Positions 8,586-16,617 of a stretch of DNA of 46,646 nt are shown in pieces. This DNA comes from an uncultured Prevotellaceae bacterium. GTDB lineage: Bacteria > Bacteroidota > Bacteroidia > Bacteroidales > Muribaculaceae. Position 1 is the stretch's first letter. Each line of letters opens with the position of its first letter. Made by a program: the position numbers and the translations under genes. The stretch covers positions 1 through 46,646 of the forward strand of contig CAMVAP010000022.1 of NCBI GenBank assembly GCA_947165485.1, written 5' to 3'. Below the pieces are notes generated by a model, which saw only the letters and a list, made by a program, of their open reading frames with translations, searched no databases and was not told where the DNA came from.

Positions 8586-9209
8586 ATGTTATCCAAGAAA
8601 AACAAAGAAGCATTATTCAACCCACTGTCCAAGGACAACCCAGTCCTAGTGCAGATACTGGGTATCTGCTCCTCGCTTGCCGTCACCGCCAGTCTGGAGC
8701 CCGCCATCGTGATGGGCATCTCGGTGATTGCCGTGCTGGCGTTCAGCAACGTGATCATATCCTTCCTGCGCAAGACCGTTCCCACCAACATCCGCATCAT
8801 CGTGCAGCTGGTGGTTGTCGCCGCGCTGGTTATCATTGTACAACAGATCCTCATCGCCTACAACTATGACGTGAGCAAGAAGCTGTCGGTGTTCATCGGC
8901 CTGATTATCACCAACTGCATCTTGATGGGACGTCTTGAGGCATTTGCGATGCACAACAGCCCCTGGCCCTCGTTCCTCGACGGCATTGGCAACGGCCTGG
9001 GCTACACCATCATTCTGGTGATCGTGGCTTTCTTCCGTGAGTTGCTGGGCTCGGGCACACTGTTCGGTTTCCAGGTGATACCGCAGTGGTGCTACGACCA
9101 TGGCTATATGGACAACGGACTGATGATCCTGCCCCCCATGGCATTGATTACCCTGGGATGCATCATCTGGGTTCACCGTGCGCGCAACAAGGAGTTGCAG
9201 GAACAGTAA
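8586..9209 (+). CDS. nqrD: Na+-NQR subunit D
   Basis: The 207-residue integral membrane protein has six hydrophobic helices and a conserved central Cys region (TNCILMGRLEAFAM). In the NQR complex, NqrD and NqrE are homologous inverted-topology subunits that hold an intramembrane iron-sulfur centre between Cys residues. It lies 14 bp after nqrC and 34 bp before nqrE. Its length matches the family. Confidence 0.96.
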   Translation: MLSKKNKEALFNPLSKDNPVLVQILGICSSLAVTASLEPAIVMGISVIAVLAFSNVIISFLRKTVPTNIRIIVQLVVVAALVIIVQQILIAYNYDVSKKLSVFIGLIITNCILMGRLEAFAMHNSPWPSFLDGIGNGLGYTIILVIVAFFRELLGSGTLFGFQVIPQWCYDHGYMDNGLMILPPMALITLGCIIWVHRARNKELQEQ

Positions 9210-9243
9210 TGAGCTTGTTTAACCATTAAATCCACAAGAAACA

Positions 9244-9861
9244 ATGGAAGAACTTAATCTGTTTATCAAGTCGATATTTATCGACAACATGATATTTGCT
9301 TACTTCCTGGGCATGTGTTCATTCCTGGCCGTGTCCAAGAACGTGAAGACGGCTCTGGGACTAGGCGTCGCCGTCACCTTCATGCTGGTGGTGACCGTGC
9401 CCATTAACTACATGCTCAACAAGTATGTGCTGCAAGAAGGTGCCTTGACATGGCTCAGTCCCTCGCTTGCCGACGTTGACTTGAGTTTCCTGGCGTTGAT
9501 CCTGTTTATCGCTGTGATCGCATCGGCCACCCAGCTGGTAGAGATGGCGGTGGAGAAGTTCTCACCGTCGCTGTACGCATCACTGGGTATCTTCCTGCCG
9601 CTCATCGCGGTGAACTGTGCCATCCTGGGTGCCGCTCTGTTCATGCAGCAGCGCGACTTTTCCTCGGCATGGACGGCTACCGTCTATGGTGCCGGATCAG
9701 GCATCGGCTGGCTGATTGCCATCGTGGGTATTGCAGCCATACGTGAGAAACTGGCTTACAGCGACATTCCCAAGCCCCTGCGTGGCGTGGGCATCGCTTT
9801 CATCATTACTGGTCTCATGGGCATCGCCTTCATGAGCTTCCTGGGTATTAAATTAGGATAA
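9244..9861 (+). CDS. nqrE: Na+-NQR subunit E
   Basis: The 205-residue membrane protein has about six helices and is the paralogous partner of NqrD. The conserved stretch PLIAVNCAILGAALF carries the Cys expected to ligate the NqrD/E iron-sulfur centre, and another Cys lies in the first helix (FLGMCSFLAVSK). Its stop codon abuts the AGGAGG that precedes nqrF. Confidence 0.96.
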   Translation: MEELNLFIKSIFIDNMIFAYFLGMCSFLAVSKNVKTALGLGVAVTFMLVVTVPINYMLNKYVLQEGALTWLSPSLADVDLSFLALILFIAVIASATQLVEMAVEKFSPSLYASLGIFLPLIAVNCAILGAALFMQQRDFSSAWTATVYGAGSGIGWLIAIVGIAAIREKLAYSDIPKPLRGVGIAFIITGLMGIAFMSFLGIKLG

Positions 9862-9876
9862 GGAGGACACTACACT

Positions 9877-11163
9877 ATGATACTTTTGTTATCCAACACA
9901 TCAACTACAGTATTGGCGAGCGCCCTGGTGTTCCTGGTGCTCACCCTGTTGCTCGTCATCCTGCTGCTCGTGGCCAAGCACTATCTGGTACCCTCGGGCA
10001 AAGTGAAAATCAACATCAATAACGGTACTAAGGAACTGGAGGTCACCAGTGGCAACACCTTGCTGAACACCCTGCACGAGAATGGCGTGATGCTGTCGAG
10101 TGCCTGTGGTGGCAAGGGTAGCTGTGGCCAGTGCAAGGTCCAGGTGACCGAGGGTGGTGGTCAGATCCTGCCCACCGAGGTGGGTCACTTCTCCCGCAAG
10201 GAGCAGCAAGACCACTGGCGCTTAGGCTGCCAGGTCAAGGTCAAGGACAATCTGTCCATCCAAGTGTCTGACAGCGTGCTGTCGGTCAAGGAATATGAGT
10301 GCACTGTCGTGAGCAACAAGCTCGTGTCGTCGTTCATCAAGGAGTTTATTGTGGCGCTGCCCCCAGGTGAACACATGGACTTCATCCCTGGCAGCTATGC
10401 CCAGATCAGGATTCCCGAGTACGAGATGGACTATGACAAGGACATCGACAAGGAGTCGCTGGGCGAGTACCTGCCCACATGGGAAAAATATGGCATGTTC
10501 AGCCTCAAGTGCCGTAACGACGAGGCAACCGTGCGTGCCTACTCAATGGCCAACTATCCTGCCGAGGGCGACCGCTTCATGCTGACCGTGCGCATCGCCA
10601 CCCCACCCTTCAAGCCCAAACCCCAAGTGGGCTTCCAGGACGTGATGCCCGGTATCGCATCGAGCTACATCTTCACGCTCAAGCCTGGCGACAAGGTCAT
10701 CATGAGTGGCCCCTATGGCGACTTCCACCCCATCTTCGACAGCAAGAAGGAGATGATCTGGGTGGGCGGTGGCGCTGGTATGGCTCCGTTGCGTGCACAG
10801 ATTCTGCACATGACACGCACGCTCAATACGCGTGACCGAGAGATGCACTACTTCTATGGTGCCCGCTCGTTGAGCGAGGTCTTCTATCTGGAGGACTTCC
10901 TGCAACTGGAGAAGGACTTCCCCAACTTCCACTTCCACTTGGCTCTGGACCGTCCCGACCCCGTGGCCGATGAGGCTGGCGTGAAATATACCGCAGGCTT
11001 TGTCGCTCCCGTGATGCGTGACACCTATCTGGGCCAGCACGAGGCACCAGAGGATTGCGAGTACTACATGTGCGGTCCCGCCATGATGAGCCAGACCGTC
11101 AATGAAGTATTGGACTCCCTGGGTGTAGATCCGTCATCGATCCACTACGATAATTTCGGGTAA
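9877..11163 (+). CDS. nqrF: Na+-NQR subunit F, NADH dehydrogenase subunit
   Basis: The 428-residue protein has an N-terminal membrane anchor (about 9-34), a plant-type 2Fe-2S ferredoxin domain with Cys77, Cys83, Cys86 and Cys118, an FAD-binding domain (with RAYSMANYP near 223) and a C-terminal NADH-binding domain (VGGGAGMAPLR, YMCGP). It is the electron entry point of the pump: NADH to FAD to 2Fe-2S. A clear AGGAGG (9861-9866) lies 10 nt before the ATG. It is the last gene before a terminator. Confidence 0.97.
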   Translation: MILLLSNTSTTVLASALVFLVLTLLLVILLLVAKHYLVPSGKVKININNGTKELEVTSGNTLLNTLHENGVMLSSACGGKGSCGQCKVQVTEGGGQILPTEVGHFSRKEQQDHWRLGCQVKVKDNLSIQVSDSVLSVKEYECTVVSNKLVSSFIKEFIVALPPGEHMDFIPGSYAQIRIPEYEMDYDKDIDKESLGEYLPTWEKYGMFSLKCRNDEATVRAYSMANYPAEGDRFMLTVRIATPPFKPKPQVGFQDVMPGIASSYIFTLKPGDKVIMSGPYGDFHPIFDSKKEMIWVGGGAGMAPLRAQILHMTRTLNTRDREMHYFYGARSLSEVFYLEDFLQLEKDFPNFHFHLALDRPDPVADEAGVKYTAGFVAPVMRDTYLGQHEAPEDCEYYMCGPAMMSQTVNEVLDSLGVDPSSIHYDNFG

Positions 11164-11192
11164 ATCTCCACACTACCCTATCTCAAACACAA

Positions 11193-11226
11193 CGGGCGAC
11201 CCACATCAGGGCCGCCCGCTTTTCTT
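11193..11226 (+). terminator. nqr operon terminator
   Basis: A CGGGCG stem (11193-11198) pairs with CGCCCG (11213-11218), with additional G/C pairing inside, and is followed by a T-rich tract. It lies 30 bp after the nqrF stop. Confidence 0.75.
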
Positions 11227-11248
11227 CTTCATTAATTATCGCTATTGA

Positions 11249-11848
11249 TTACTTCAGGGTCTCGATCCACACCTTGAGGCTATCAACAGGGGGATTGCCG
11301 TTCAGGACCTTGCCAGGCAGAATCCAGTTGGCATTGGGAGCGCTGGCCTTCTTCAGGTCCTCACCGCTCTTGCCCATGTCACTGCCACCACTGGTAGCAA
11401 ACGGGATGATGGTCTTGCCCGTGAGGTCATACTGCTCCAGGAAGGTGTTGATGATGCGGGGAGCGGTGTACCACCAGATGGGGAAGCCCACATAGATGGT
11501 GTTGTACTGGGCCATGTTCTCCACCTTGCTGGCTACAGCGGGGCGTGCGGTCGAGTCCTTCATCTCGATGGTGGAGCGGCTTTGCTCGTTCTTCCAGTCC
11601 AGATCCTCGGTGGTGTAGATCTGTTCGGGAACGATCTCAAACAGGTCGGCATCAGCAGCCTGGGCAAGGGTCTTAGCCACTTGTGCGGTGATGTGAGCCT
11701 CGCTGGCCGAGAAATAGGCTACGAGGGTCGTCTTGGCAGTACTGTCAGCAGTGACAGCTTCACCGTTGGTCGTGTCATTGTTCTGACTGTTGTTCTGGCA
11801 AGCACCTAACATGAGTGCTACGGCCAGGATAGATACTAACTTCTTCAT
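11249..11848 (-). CDS. flavodoxin-like lipoprotein
   Basis: The 199-residue protein has a lipoprotein signal peptide with the lipobox LGAC (Cys17), a short Asn/Thr-rich spacer and a flavodoxin fold: the phosphate-binding loop region LVAYFSASEA (about 42-51), the GFPIWWYTAP strand (about 117-126) and an ATSGGSDMG loop (about 149-157). It should bind FMN and act in periplasmic or membrane-associated electron transfer; the partner is unknown. It converges on nqrF. A 162-bp MITE copy lies only 38 bp upstream of its start, so its promoter may be displaced or supplied by the element. Confidence 0.88.
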   Translation of the reverse strand: MKKLVSILAVALMLGACQNNSQNNDTTNGEAVTADSTAKTTLVAYFSASEAHITAQVAKTLAQAADADLFEIVPEQIYTTEDLDWKNEQSRSTIEMKDSTARPAVASKVENMAQYNTIYVGFPIWWYTAPRIINTFLEQYDLTGKTIIPFATSGGSDMGKSGEDLKKASAPNANWILPGKVLNGNPPVDSLKVWIETLK

Positions 11849-11886
11849 GATCTCTTAAATGTTGATTGATATGATATAAAAATGAA

Positions 11887-12048
11887 GGCAATGATATAGA
11901 AGTTGGCCCATTGGTGGTATTAACCGCCCTGTCGGGCGGGAAATTAATCAAATTAATTTTAAAATTTAATTTTCTTTTAATTTCCCGTGCGTTAGCACGG
12001 TTTGATGCAGAGACGTTTCAGCGCAGTGTCAACTGCTATATCGTTTCC
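11887..12048. mobile_element. 162-bp MITE-like element, copy 1
   Basis: This element begins GGCAATGATATAGAAGTTG and ends in the near-complement (CAACTGCTATATCGTTTCC). It is flanked on both sides by AAAATGAA (11879-11886 and 12049-12056), an 8-bp target-site duplication. Inside are CCGCCC/GGGCGG and CCGTGC/GCACGG hairpins and an AT-rich centre. It differs from the 20868 copy at two positions. It encodes no convincing protein. The GGC end and 8-bp duplication suit IS1595-type (less so IS6 or ISL3) transposases; that assignment is a hypothesis. Confidence 0.9.
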
Positions 12049-12154
12049 AAAATGAATGTCACCCTTAAAAGATTATCCGTTATCCAGCAACTGGTGTTGA
12101 GGGTAACGGATAGTCAAGTACATATAACACGAAGTATTTATTTCTTCGTTTGAG

Positions 12155-12230
12155 TTTTCAGTTGTCAGTTTTCAGTTTTACAGTTGGCATCCGCAAACAC
12201 CTACAGCCTACAACCTATAACCTAAAACCT
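12155..12230. repeat. 7-nt periodic arrays joined at GGCATCCGC, locus A
   Basis: The left array (12155-12185) repeats units such as TTTCAGT and TGTCAGT. The core GGCATCCGC is at 12186-12194. The right array (12200-12230) repeats units such as CCTACAA, CCTATAA and CCTAAAA and ends exactly at the stop codon of the OmpH-like gene. The same layout with other heptamers occurs at 22647-22838. Confidence 0.75.
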
Positions 12231-12929
12231 TTACTTCTTGAGATCAACCTGTCCTGGGGTAGCAGGCTTCTCTGCTTTGAGCGTGGGGGCAGCAGTTGTG
12301 GTCTTGGCCGACTCGGGAGCCTTGGCAGGAGCAGCGGTCGAGCCACCCACCTTGTTGTAACGCTTGTTCAAGCCCTCAACGACCTCCTTAGTTACATCAA
12401 ACTTCTCATCGATATAAAGCGTGGCGCTCTTGCGCAGCACCATGTCAAAGCCTTTCTTCTTGGCATAATCCTTCATGAAGTTGTCGATGGAGTCGAGCAA
12501 CTGAATCTGGCTCTGGTTCAACTCATTCTGGATGCTCTGTTGCAGGTTGGCCAGGTAATTCTCGGCATCGGCCTGCATCTTCTGCAACTTGGCCTGGTCG
12601 GCATTGAAGGCCTCCTCGGTCAGGTATTGGTTATTCTGGTACTTCTGCTGCATGGCATTGCCAAACTTGCTGATCTCGTTACCACGCTGTTTCTGGGCAG
12701 CGTCAAACTGGTTCTGGCGGCGCAACATGGCCTCGTTGATGTCCTTAGCCAGGTTGTAGTTGGCCATGATGGAATCCTCGTCGATGTAGCGTATCTTGAG
12801 GTTTTCAAGAGCAGTGCCACCTGTCGACTTGGGAGCCTCGGCAGCCTGTTTCTCGTTGCATGAAGTTGCAGCCAGCATCATGACAGCGGCCAGCAGAGCA
12901 AGCTTGGTGTAATGTTTAATGAAATTCAT
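12231..12929 (-). CDS. OmpH/Skp-family periplasmic chaperone-like lipoprotein
   Basis: The 232-residue protein has a signal peptide ending in a lipobox (AATSC, Cys24), then a predicted beta strand (LKIRYIDEDSIM), a long Gln/Asn-rich alpha-helical coiled-coil region (about 60-150) and a closing strand (GFDMVLRKSATLYID), the layout of Skp/OmpH. Skp-like proteins hold unfolded outer-membrane proteins in the periplasm. The C-terminal about 40 residues are Ala/Lys/Thr-rich and probably disordered. It lies 33 bp after a small membrane protein gene and shares its direction. Confidence 0.87.
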   Translation of the reverse strand: MNFIKHYTKLALLAAVMMLAATSCNEKQAAEAPKSTGGTALENLKIRYIDEDSIMANYNLAKDINEAMLRRQNQFDAAQKQRGNEISKFGNAMQQKYQNNQYLTEEAFNADQAKLQKMQADAENYLANLQQSIQNELNQSQIQLLDSIDNFMKDYAKKKGFDMVLRKSATLYIDEKFDVTKEVVEGLNKRYNKVGGSTAAPAKAPESAKTTTAAPTLKAEKPATPGQVDLKK

Positions 12930-12962
12930 TTCAGTTTCTTTGACTTTTTCTTTATAGATTTG

Positions 12963-13133
12963 TTATTTGTAAAATTCCTTGTCACGAGCACAGGTGATGC
13001 CGCGTTTACGCATCTCGGCATTGTCATGGATGTGGGTGTTGGGGAAGCGGCCTCCTTTCACAAAGAAAATCTTCACGCCTAGCAGCAACACCGCTAGTCC
13101 CACAATAGCCAATGTCAATAATAATGTCATCAT
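12963..13133 (-). CDS. small conserved membrane protein (56 residues)
   Basis: An open frame of 56 residues has a hydrophobic helix (about 3-25, LLLTLAIVGLAVLLLGV) and a short polar tail with FPNTHIHDNAEMRKRGITCA. I recall small Bacteroidota proteins with this type of tail (FPNTH, a K/R-G motif and a single Cys), but no function is known to me. A TAAATTTG -7 box lies 17 bp before the ATG, which supports the start. It is probably co-transcribed with the OmpH-like gene 33 bp downstream. Confidence 0.75.
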   Translation of the reverse strand: MMTLLLTLAIVGLAVLLLGVKIFFVKGGRFPNTHIHDNAEMRKRGITCARDKEFYK

Positions 13134-13149
13134 TGTGCAAAAAGACCTG

Positions 13150-13157
13150 CAAATTTA
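13150..13157 (-). promoter_or_regulatory. -7 box for the small membrane protein and OmpH-like genes
   Basis: The minus strand reads TAAATTTG, matching TAnnTTTG, and would give a leader of about 10 nt. The -33 box is not clear. Confidence 0.45.
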
Positions 13158-13317
13158 GTGATACTTTGCGAGTTGACGCACGGTTTTTTGCATTTATTTT
13201 GTTCCCGATGTTTGAATTGCCCCACGTTTTAACAAAAATTCAAAGCGCTAAAGATTAACTAACACTTCCACCCCACTCTTCTATTATCAAAACCTGTAAC
13301 CATTCCAATTCATTTTG

Positions 13318-13325
13318 TACATTTG
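13318..13325 (+). promoter_or_regulatory. -7 box for the sigma/barrel fusion gene
   Basis: TACATTTG matches the Bacteroidota -7 consensus and lies 55 bp before the first ATG of the following gene. A TTTG at -33 is absent, so regulation by another factor is possible. Confidence 0.5.
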
Positions 13326-13380
13326 CCACTGAATTCAAGCAGCAATCACCATCCTTCCATCAAAAAAAATTATCACCGTC

Positions 13381-15108
13381 ATGCAGTCTATCCATCCAAT
13401 ATGGCATCATAACAATGAAGGGGATCTTTATTGGATGGGCATGGATCGCGACATCAGGGCAGCTCTGGCAGGTGACCAACAGGCCATCGCTAAGCTCTAT
13501 AACGCATATTTCCACAAGGTGCTGGGGATATGCTATAACATCGTGGGCAACCGCACCGTGGCCGAGGAACTGGCCCACGATGCCTTTGTGCTCGCATTCT
13601 CCAAGTTGGATCACCTGCGCGATCCCAACCGTTTTGACGCTTGGTTGTCAAGCATTGCGTCCAATGTGGCCTTGCGCTACAAGCAACGCCATCATGTGCT
13701 GGTCACCGTTCCTGTTGATGACATGCCTGACGAGACTTGGATTGCCGATGAGCCGTCTGATATGCCGACGATGGGTGAAATCATGGCAGCGGTGAACGCG
13801 CTACCTAATGGTTACGGCAAGGTGTTCAAGATGGCCGTCATGCAGGATATGTCACACAAGGAAATCGGCGAGATTCTGGGCATTGCCGCCCATTCCTCCT
13901 CATCCCAACTGGCGCGGGCCAAGAAGATGTTACAGCACTCGCTGGCCAAGTATTGGGCCGTCATCCTGCTTGCACTGCTCACGCCACTGGCCTTGCTGTT
14001 CCTGCGCCAGCCAGAGGCCATCGACGAGCAGCAGCCCAAGACCGCCGATGCCGATAAGCCCACCGTCACGACAGGTGACAATCAGCAAGCGACTGGGCCC
14101 GTCAGACAGCAGCGCACGGGAAGCCGCAACATAGCCATCACCGTCCCCGAGGAATATGAGCGACCCAGTACCAGTATGGCAGATACAACCAGTGTGGAAA
14201 AATCTTCTACACAGCCCATCGACACCACAACAGACATTCCCGCTCATGAGTTGCCTCACCTGAGACTGAATGGCGACATCCACTTTGCAGACGTTGGTCA
14301 TGGCACCACTATGCGGCCCAAGAAAGACAGCTTCAAACGCTGGTCTGCCGATTTGGCTTATACTGGTCAGCCTTCTACAGAGGCCGATCGGATGTCACCT
14401 CACAACTTTGTCGTACCCGATTATTTAGCGCCAAGCGTTCCAGGAGCGCCTGACCCGACACGGACGATTGAAAACTGGAGCGATTATACTGCTTATCTTG
14501 AAGAATTTGGCGATATCTTAAGCGAAAAGACCAAGACGGTTCACATCATGAAACAGATAGCCATGAGTAATGAACCGTTTAATGACGGACAAATCGTGCG
14601 CAAGACCCACCACCGCCTGCCACTCACCTATTCGTTATCACTGCGGTATCAAGCCAACAAGCGAATCGGGCTGGAGAGCGGACTCCAATATACAAGGCTC
14701 AACTCGTTGTTCCAGACGGGAGAGGGCGCTAACAGGATTGATGAGAAACAGCGCATCGACTACCTGGGCGTGCCGCTGAAAGTATCTTATAGGATTTGGA
14801 CAGGCAAGCATGTAGGGATCTACACCTCGGCTGGTGTAACCCTGGAGATTCCAGTGCAATCGACAGTCACGACCGATTATATATTGAACAACCAGCCGCA
14901 ACTGCGCGAAAGCGTTCACCTGGATGTGCCGTTGCAGTGGTCAACGGGGGTTGGCATAGGCGTGCAGTACAATATCACGCCCAGCATCAGCATCTTTGCA
15001 GAACCTGGAGTGCAGTACTACATCCCCGACGGCAGCGGCTTCGAGACCTACCGCACGCAGCATCCGTTCACCATCACAATTCCCGCCGGCCTGCGCTTCA
15101 CCTGGTAG
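13381..15108 (+). CDS. ECF-type sigma factor fused to a membrane segment and probable outer-membrane beta-barrel domain
   Basis: This single open frame of 575 residues joins two kinds of protein. Residues about 21-188 are an ECF sigma factor: region 2 (HKVLGICYNIVGNRTVAEEL, DAFVLAFSKLD) and region 4 (NALPNGYGKVFKM, DMSHKEIGEILGI). Residues 192-208 form one hydrophobic helix. A Pro/Thr/Ser-rich linker follows (about 210-400). Residues about 415-575 have alternating beta strands ending in GLRFTW, typical of an eight-stranded outer-membrane barrel with a terminal aromatic residue. The barrel half resembles proteins often encoded just after ECF sigma genes in this group, so a gene fusion is likely. 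How one chain could place a sigma domain in the cytosol and a barrel in the outer membrane is unclear. A start at residue 19 or 21 is also possible. Confidence 0.85.
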   Translation: MQSIHPIWHHNNEGDLYWMGMDRDIRAALAGDQQAIAKLYNAYFHKVLGICYNIVGNRTVAEELAHDAFVLAFSKLDHLRDPNRFDAWLSSIASNVALRYKQRHHVLVTVPVDDMPDETWIADEPSDMPTMGEIMAAVNALPNGYGKVFKMAVMQDMSHKEIGEILGIAAHSSSSQLARAKKMLQHSLAKYWAVILLALLTPLALLFLRQPEAIDEQQPKTADADKPTVTTGDNQQATGPVRQQRTGSRNIAITVPEEYERPSTSMADTTSVEKSSTQPIDTTTDIPAHELPHLRLNGDIHFADVGHGTTMRPKKDSFKRWSADLAYTGQPSTEADRMSPHNFVVPDYLAPSVPGAPDPTRTIENWSDYTAYLEEFGDILSEKTKTVHIMKQIAMSNEPFNDGQIVRKTHHRLPLTYSLSLRYQANKRIGLESGLQYTRLNSLFQTGEGANRIDEKQRIDYLGVPLKVSYRIWTGKHVGIYTSAGVTLEIPVQSTVTTDYILNNQPQLRESVHLDVPLQWSTGVGIGVQYNITPSISIFAEPGVQYYIPDGSGFETYRTQHPFTITIPAGLRFTW

Positions 15109-15314
15109 TTAAAATCGGCAAAATGATGCAGTCTTTTATCTGCTTGCGGCATCTTCGCTATAGAAGATTAAGAAGTGCTCAGACGCGAGATTGAGCAGCA
15201 GAAAGAAATTTTTTATCTGCGACACAAAAAAAAATAACCTATTCTTGAAACATTTTGTTTTCACTATACGTTTAATACTAAAGTGGAATTCTTAATCAAA
15301 ATATCAAAATAGCA
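15109..15314. other. AT-rich spacer between the sigma fusion and S41 peptidase genes
   Basis: The base composition falls sharply here and stays low through the next gene. A TTTTATCTGC motif occurs twice (near 15131 and 15212). No promoter with both boxes, terminator or RNA gene was recognised. Confidence 0.4.
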
Positions 15315-16418
15315 ATGAGACACTTCATTTTATTTTTCTCTCTTTTAGTGAGTGTTGCGCTGAATGCGCAAAAAATGACTGTTGAACAACATTTAGAGGA
15401 CTTCGACTTAGTAGTTAAACAAGTCGAAGACAATTATTGCGGTTTCTCAACAAAGGTAAATGCCGAGAATCTATCAACGTATGTTGATTTCAAGAAAAAA
15501 CTCCGAAACCAAGTTGAAACCGGGGTCAAAAAAGGAAGAGACGCCGCTGGAGAATATACTGCATTTTTTGCGGACTATCATCTGTTTCTTAATGACAACG
15601 GATACAATTGCACTCAAGAGTATATGCCTGAAGGCAGACAAATACCTCATTATTGGGACTCTATTGAATATGAACCCACAAAAGCTGCATGTAAAGTTAC
15701 CGACCGAACATTCTTAATACGGGTTCCATCTTTTTCTGGTCAAGATCCTGATTACAAGTGGATAATAGAAAGCATAGAATCCTATCAGCAATCAGGTTGC
15801 GACAATCTGATCATTGACATCAGGGGCAACTCAGGAGGGCAGGATGGTTATTATAAGCCCTATCTTGAGTTGCTGTATGATCATCCAGGAATGACCGATG
15901 GCATCGAATTCTACAACACGGCAGAAAATCGTGAGGCATATATCCAATTAGCAGAAGGCATGGGTAATCCCGATTGGATGGCGCCAAGAATAACGCGTTT
16001 GAAAGAAAGCGAGGAAAATGCGTTTGTGATGTTTGATGAAGAGACGATACCTATTGAATATGACTCTATAAGTCCCAAACCCATAAAGGCGGCAATTATC
16101 TTTGACGGTCTCGTGGCGAGTTCTGCCGAGCAAATGCTTATCGAGTTAAAAGCGACATCTCGACGCACAACATTCTATGGTCAAGACAACACAAGGGGAT
16201 GCATTGATTTCTCAAATGTTAGACCGGCTGCTGAACTGCCAAATTGCAAAGCAATGCTAGCCATTCCCACCACGCGCTCCCTGCGAGTTGTCAAAGGAAC
16301 AGGCATAGATGATACAGGTATTGCTCCAGATGTGTGCATCACCTTGCCCTTGCCTACCAAATTGACGGACAATGTAGATGAATGGACAATATGGATTGCC
16401 CAAGAATTAGAGAAGTAA
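15315..16418 (+). CDS. S41-family (C-terminal processing type) peptidase
   Basis: The 367-residue protein starts with a signal peptide (1-19, ending NAQ). An N-terminal helical region is followed by the S41 core: NLIIDIRGNSGGQDG (about 165-179) and a segment with FDGLVASSAEQML in which Ser269 is the likely nucleophile. It is probably periplasmic or surface-exposed; the substrate is unknown. The gene is much richer in A/T than its neighbours and uses different codons, which suggests transfer from another genome. It is followed directly by a terminator. Confidence 0.85.
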   Translation: MRHFILFFSLLVSVALNAQKMTVEQHLEDFDLVVKQVEDNYCGFSTKVNAENLSTYVDFKKKLRNQVETGVKKGRDAAGEYTAFFADYHLFLNDNGYNCTQEYMPEGRQIPHYWDSIEYEPTKAACKVTDRTFLIRVPSFSGQDPDYKWIIESIESYQQSGCDNLIIDIRGNSGGQDGYYKPYLELLYDHPGMTDGIEFYNTAENREAYIQLAEGMGNPDWMAPRITRLKESEENAFVMFDEETIPIEYDSISPKPIKAAIIFDGLVASSAEQMLIELKATSRRTTFYGQDNTRGCIDFSNVRPAAELPNCKAMLAIPTTRSLRVVKGTGIDDTGIAPDVCITLPLPTKLTDNVDEWTIWIAQELEK

Positions 16419-16442
16419 ACACTATGAGAGCATAGACCTATT

Positions 16443-16471
16443 GGCTCACCGATGACCTCGGTGGGCTTTTT
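16443..16471 (+). terminator. terminator of the S41 peptidase gene
   Basis: GGCTCACCGA (16443-16452) pairs with TCGGTGGGCT (16458-16467), including two G-T pairs, and a T-run follows. It lies 24 bp after the peptidase stop. Confidence 0.8.
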
Positions 16472-16560
16472 CATGCTCCAAACAGTGTCTTTTTCTGACT
16501 TCGTTGATCTCAGCATTTCACGTCGAGACCGGCACCAACATTTCGAGGGCGTCGTGCAGT

Positions 16561-16616
16561 CCATGATGGTCTAGCGGTATCTACACTTGTAGAAAACCAA
16601 ACCATCATGGATTTTT
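16561..16616 (+). promoter_or_regulatory. nested hairpin with T-run just before the radical SAM gene
   Basis: The perfect 10-bp arms CCATGATGGT (16561-16570) and ACCATCATGG (16601-16610) enclose a smaller palindrome TCTACACTTGTAGA, and ATTTTTT follows. The annotated ATG of the radical SAM gene comes 1 nt after the T-run. It resembles a terminator or attenuator, or a structured leader that hides the start codon. No promoter was found between it and the gene. Confidence 0.6.
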
Positions 16617-16617
16617 T

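Noticed and set aside
11911..12153. A reading frame running through the MITE, repeated in all three copies.
   Set aside because: The frame is shared only because the DNA is nearly identical. It differs in its ends, has no start signal, and crosses both hairpins and the terminal repeat.
16452..16574. A 40-residue plus-strand reading frame just before the radical SAM gene, considered as a precursor peptide for that enzyme.
   Set aside because: It begins inside the peptidase terminator stem and ends inside the next hairpin. Its composition shows no leader/core pattern, Cys repeats or other sign of a modified peptide, and its length is unremarkable for chance.
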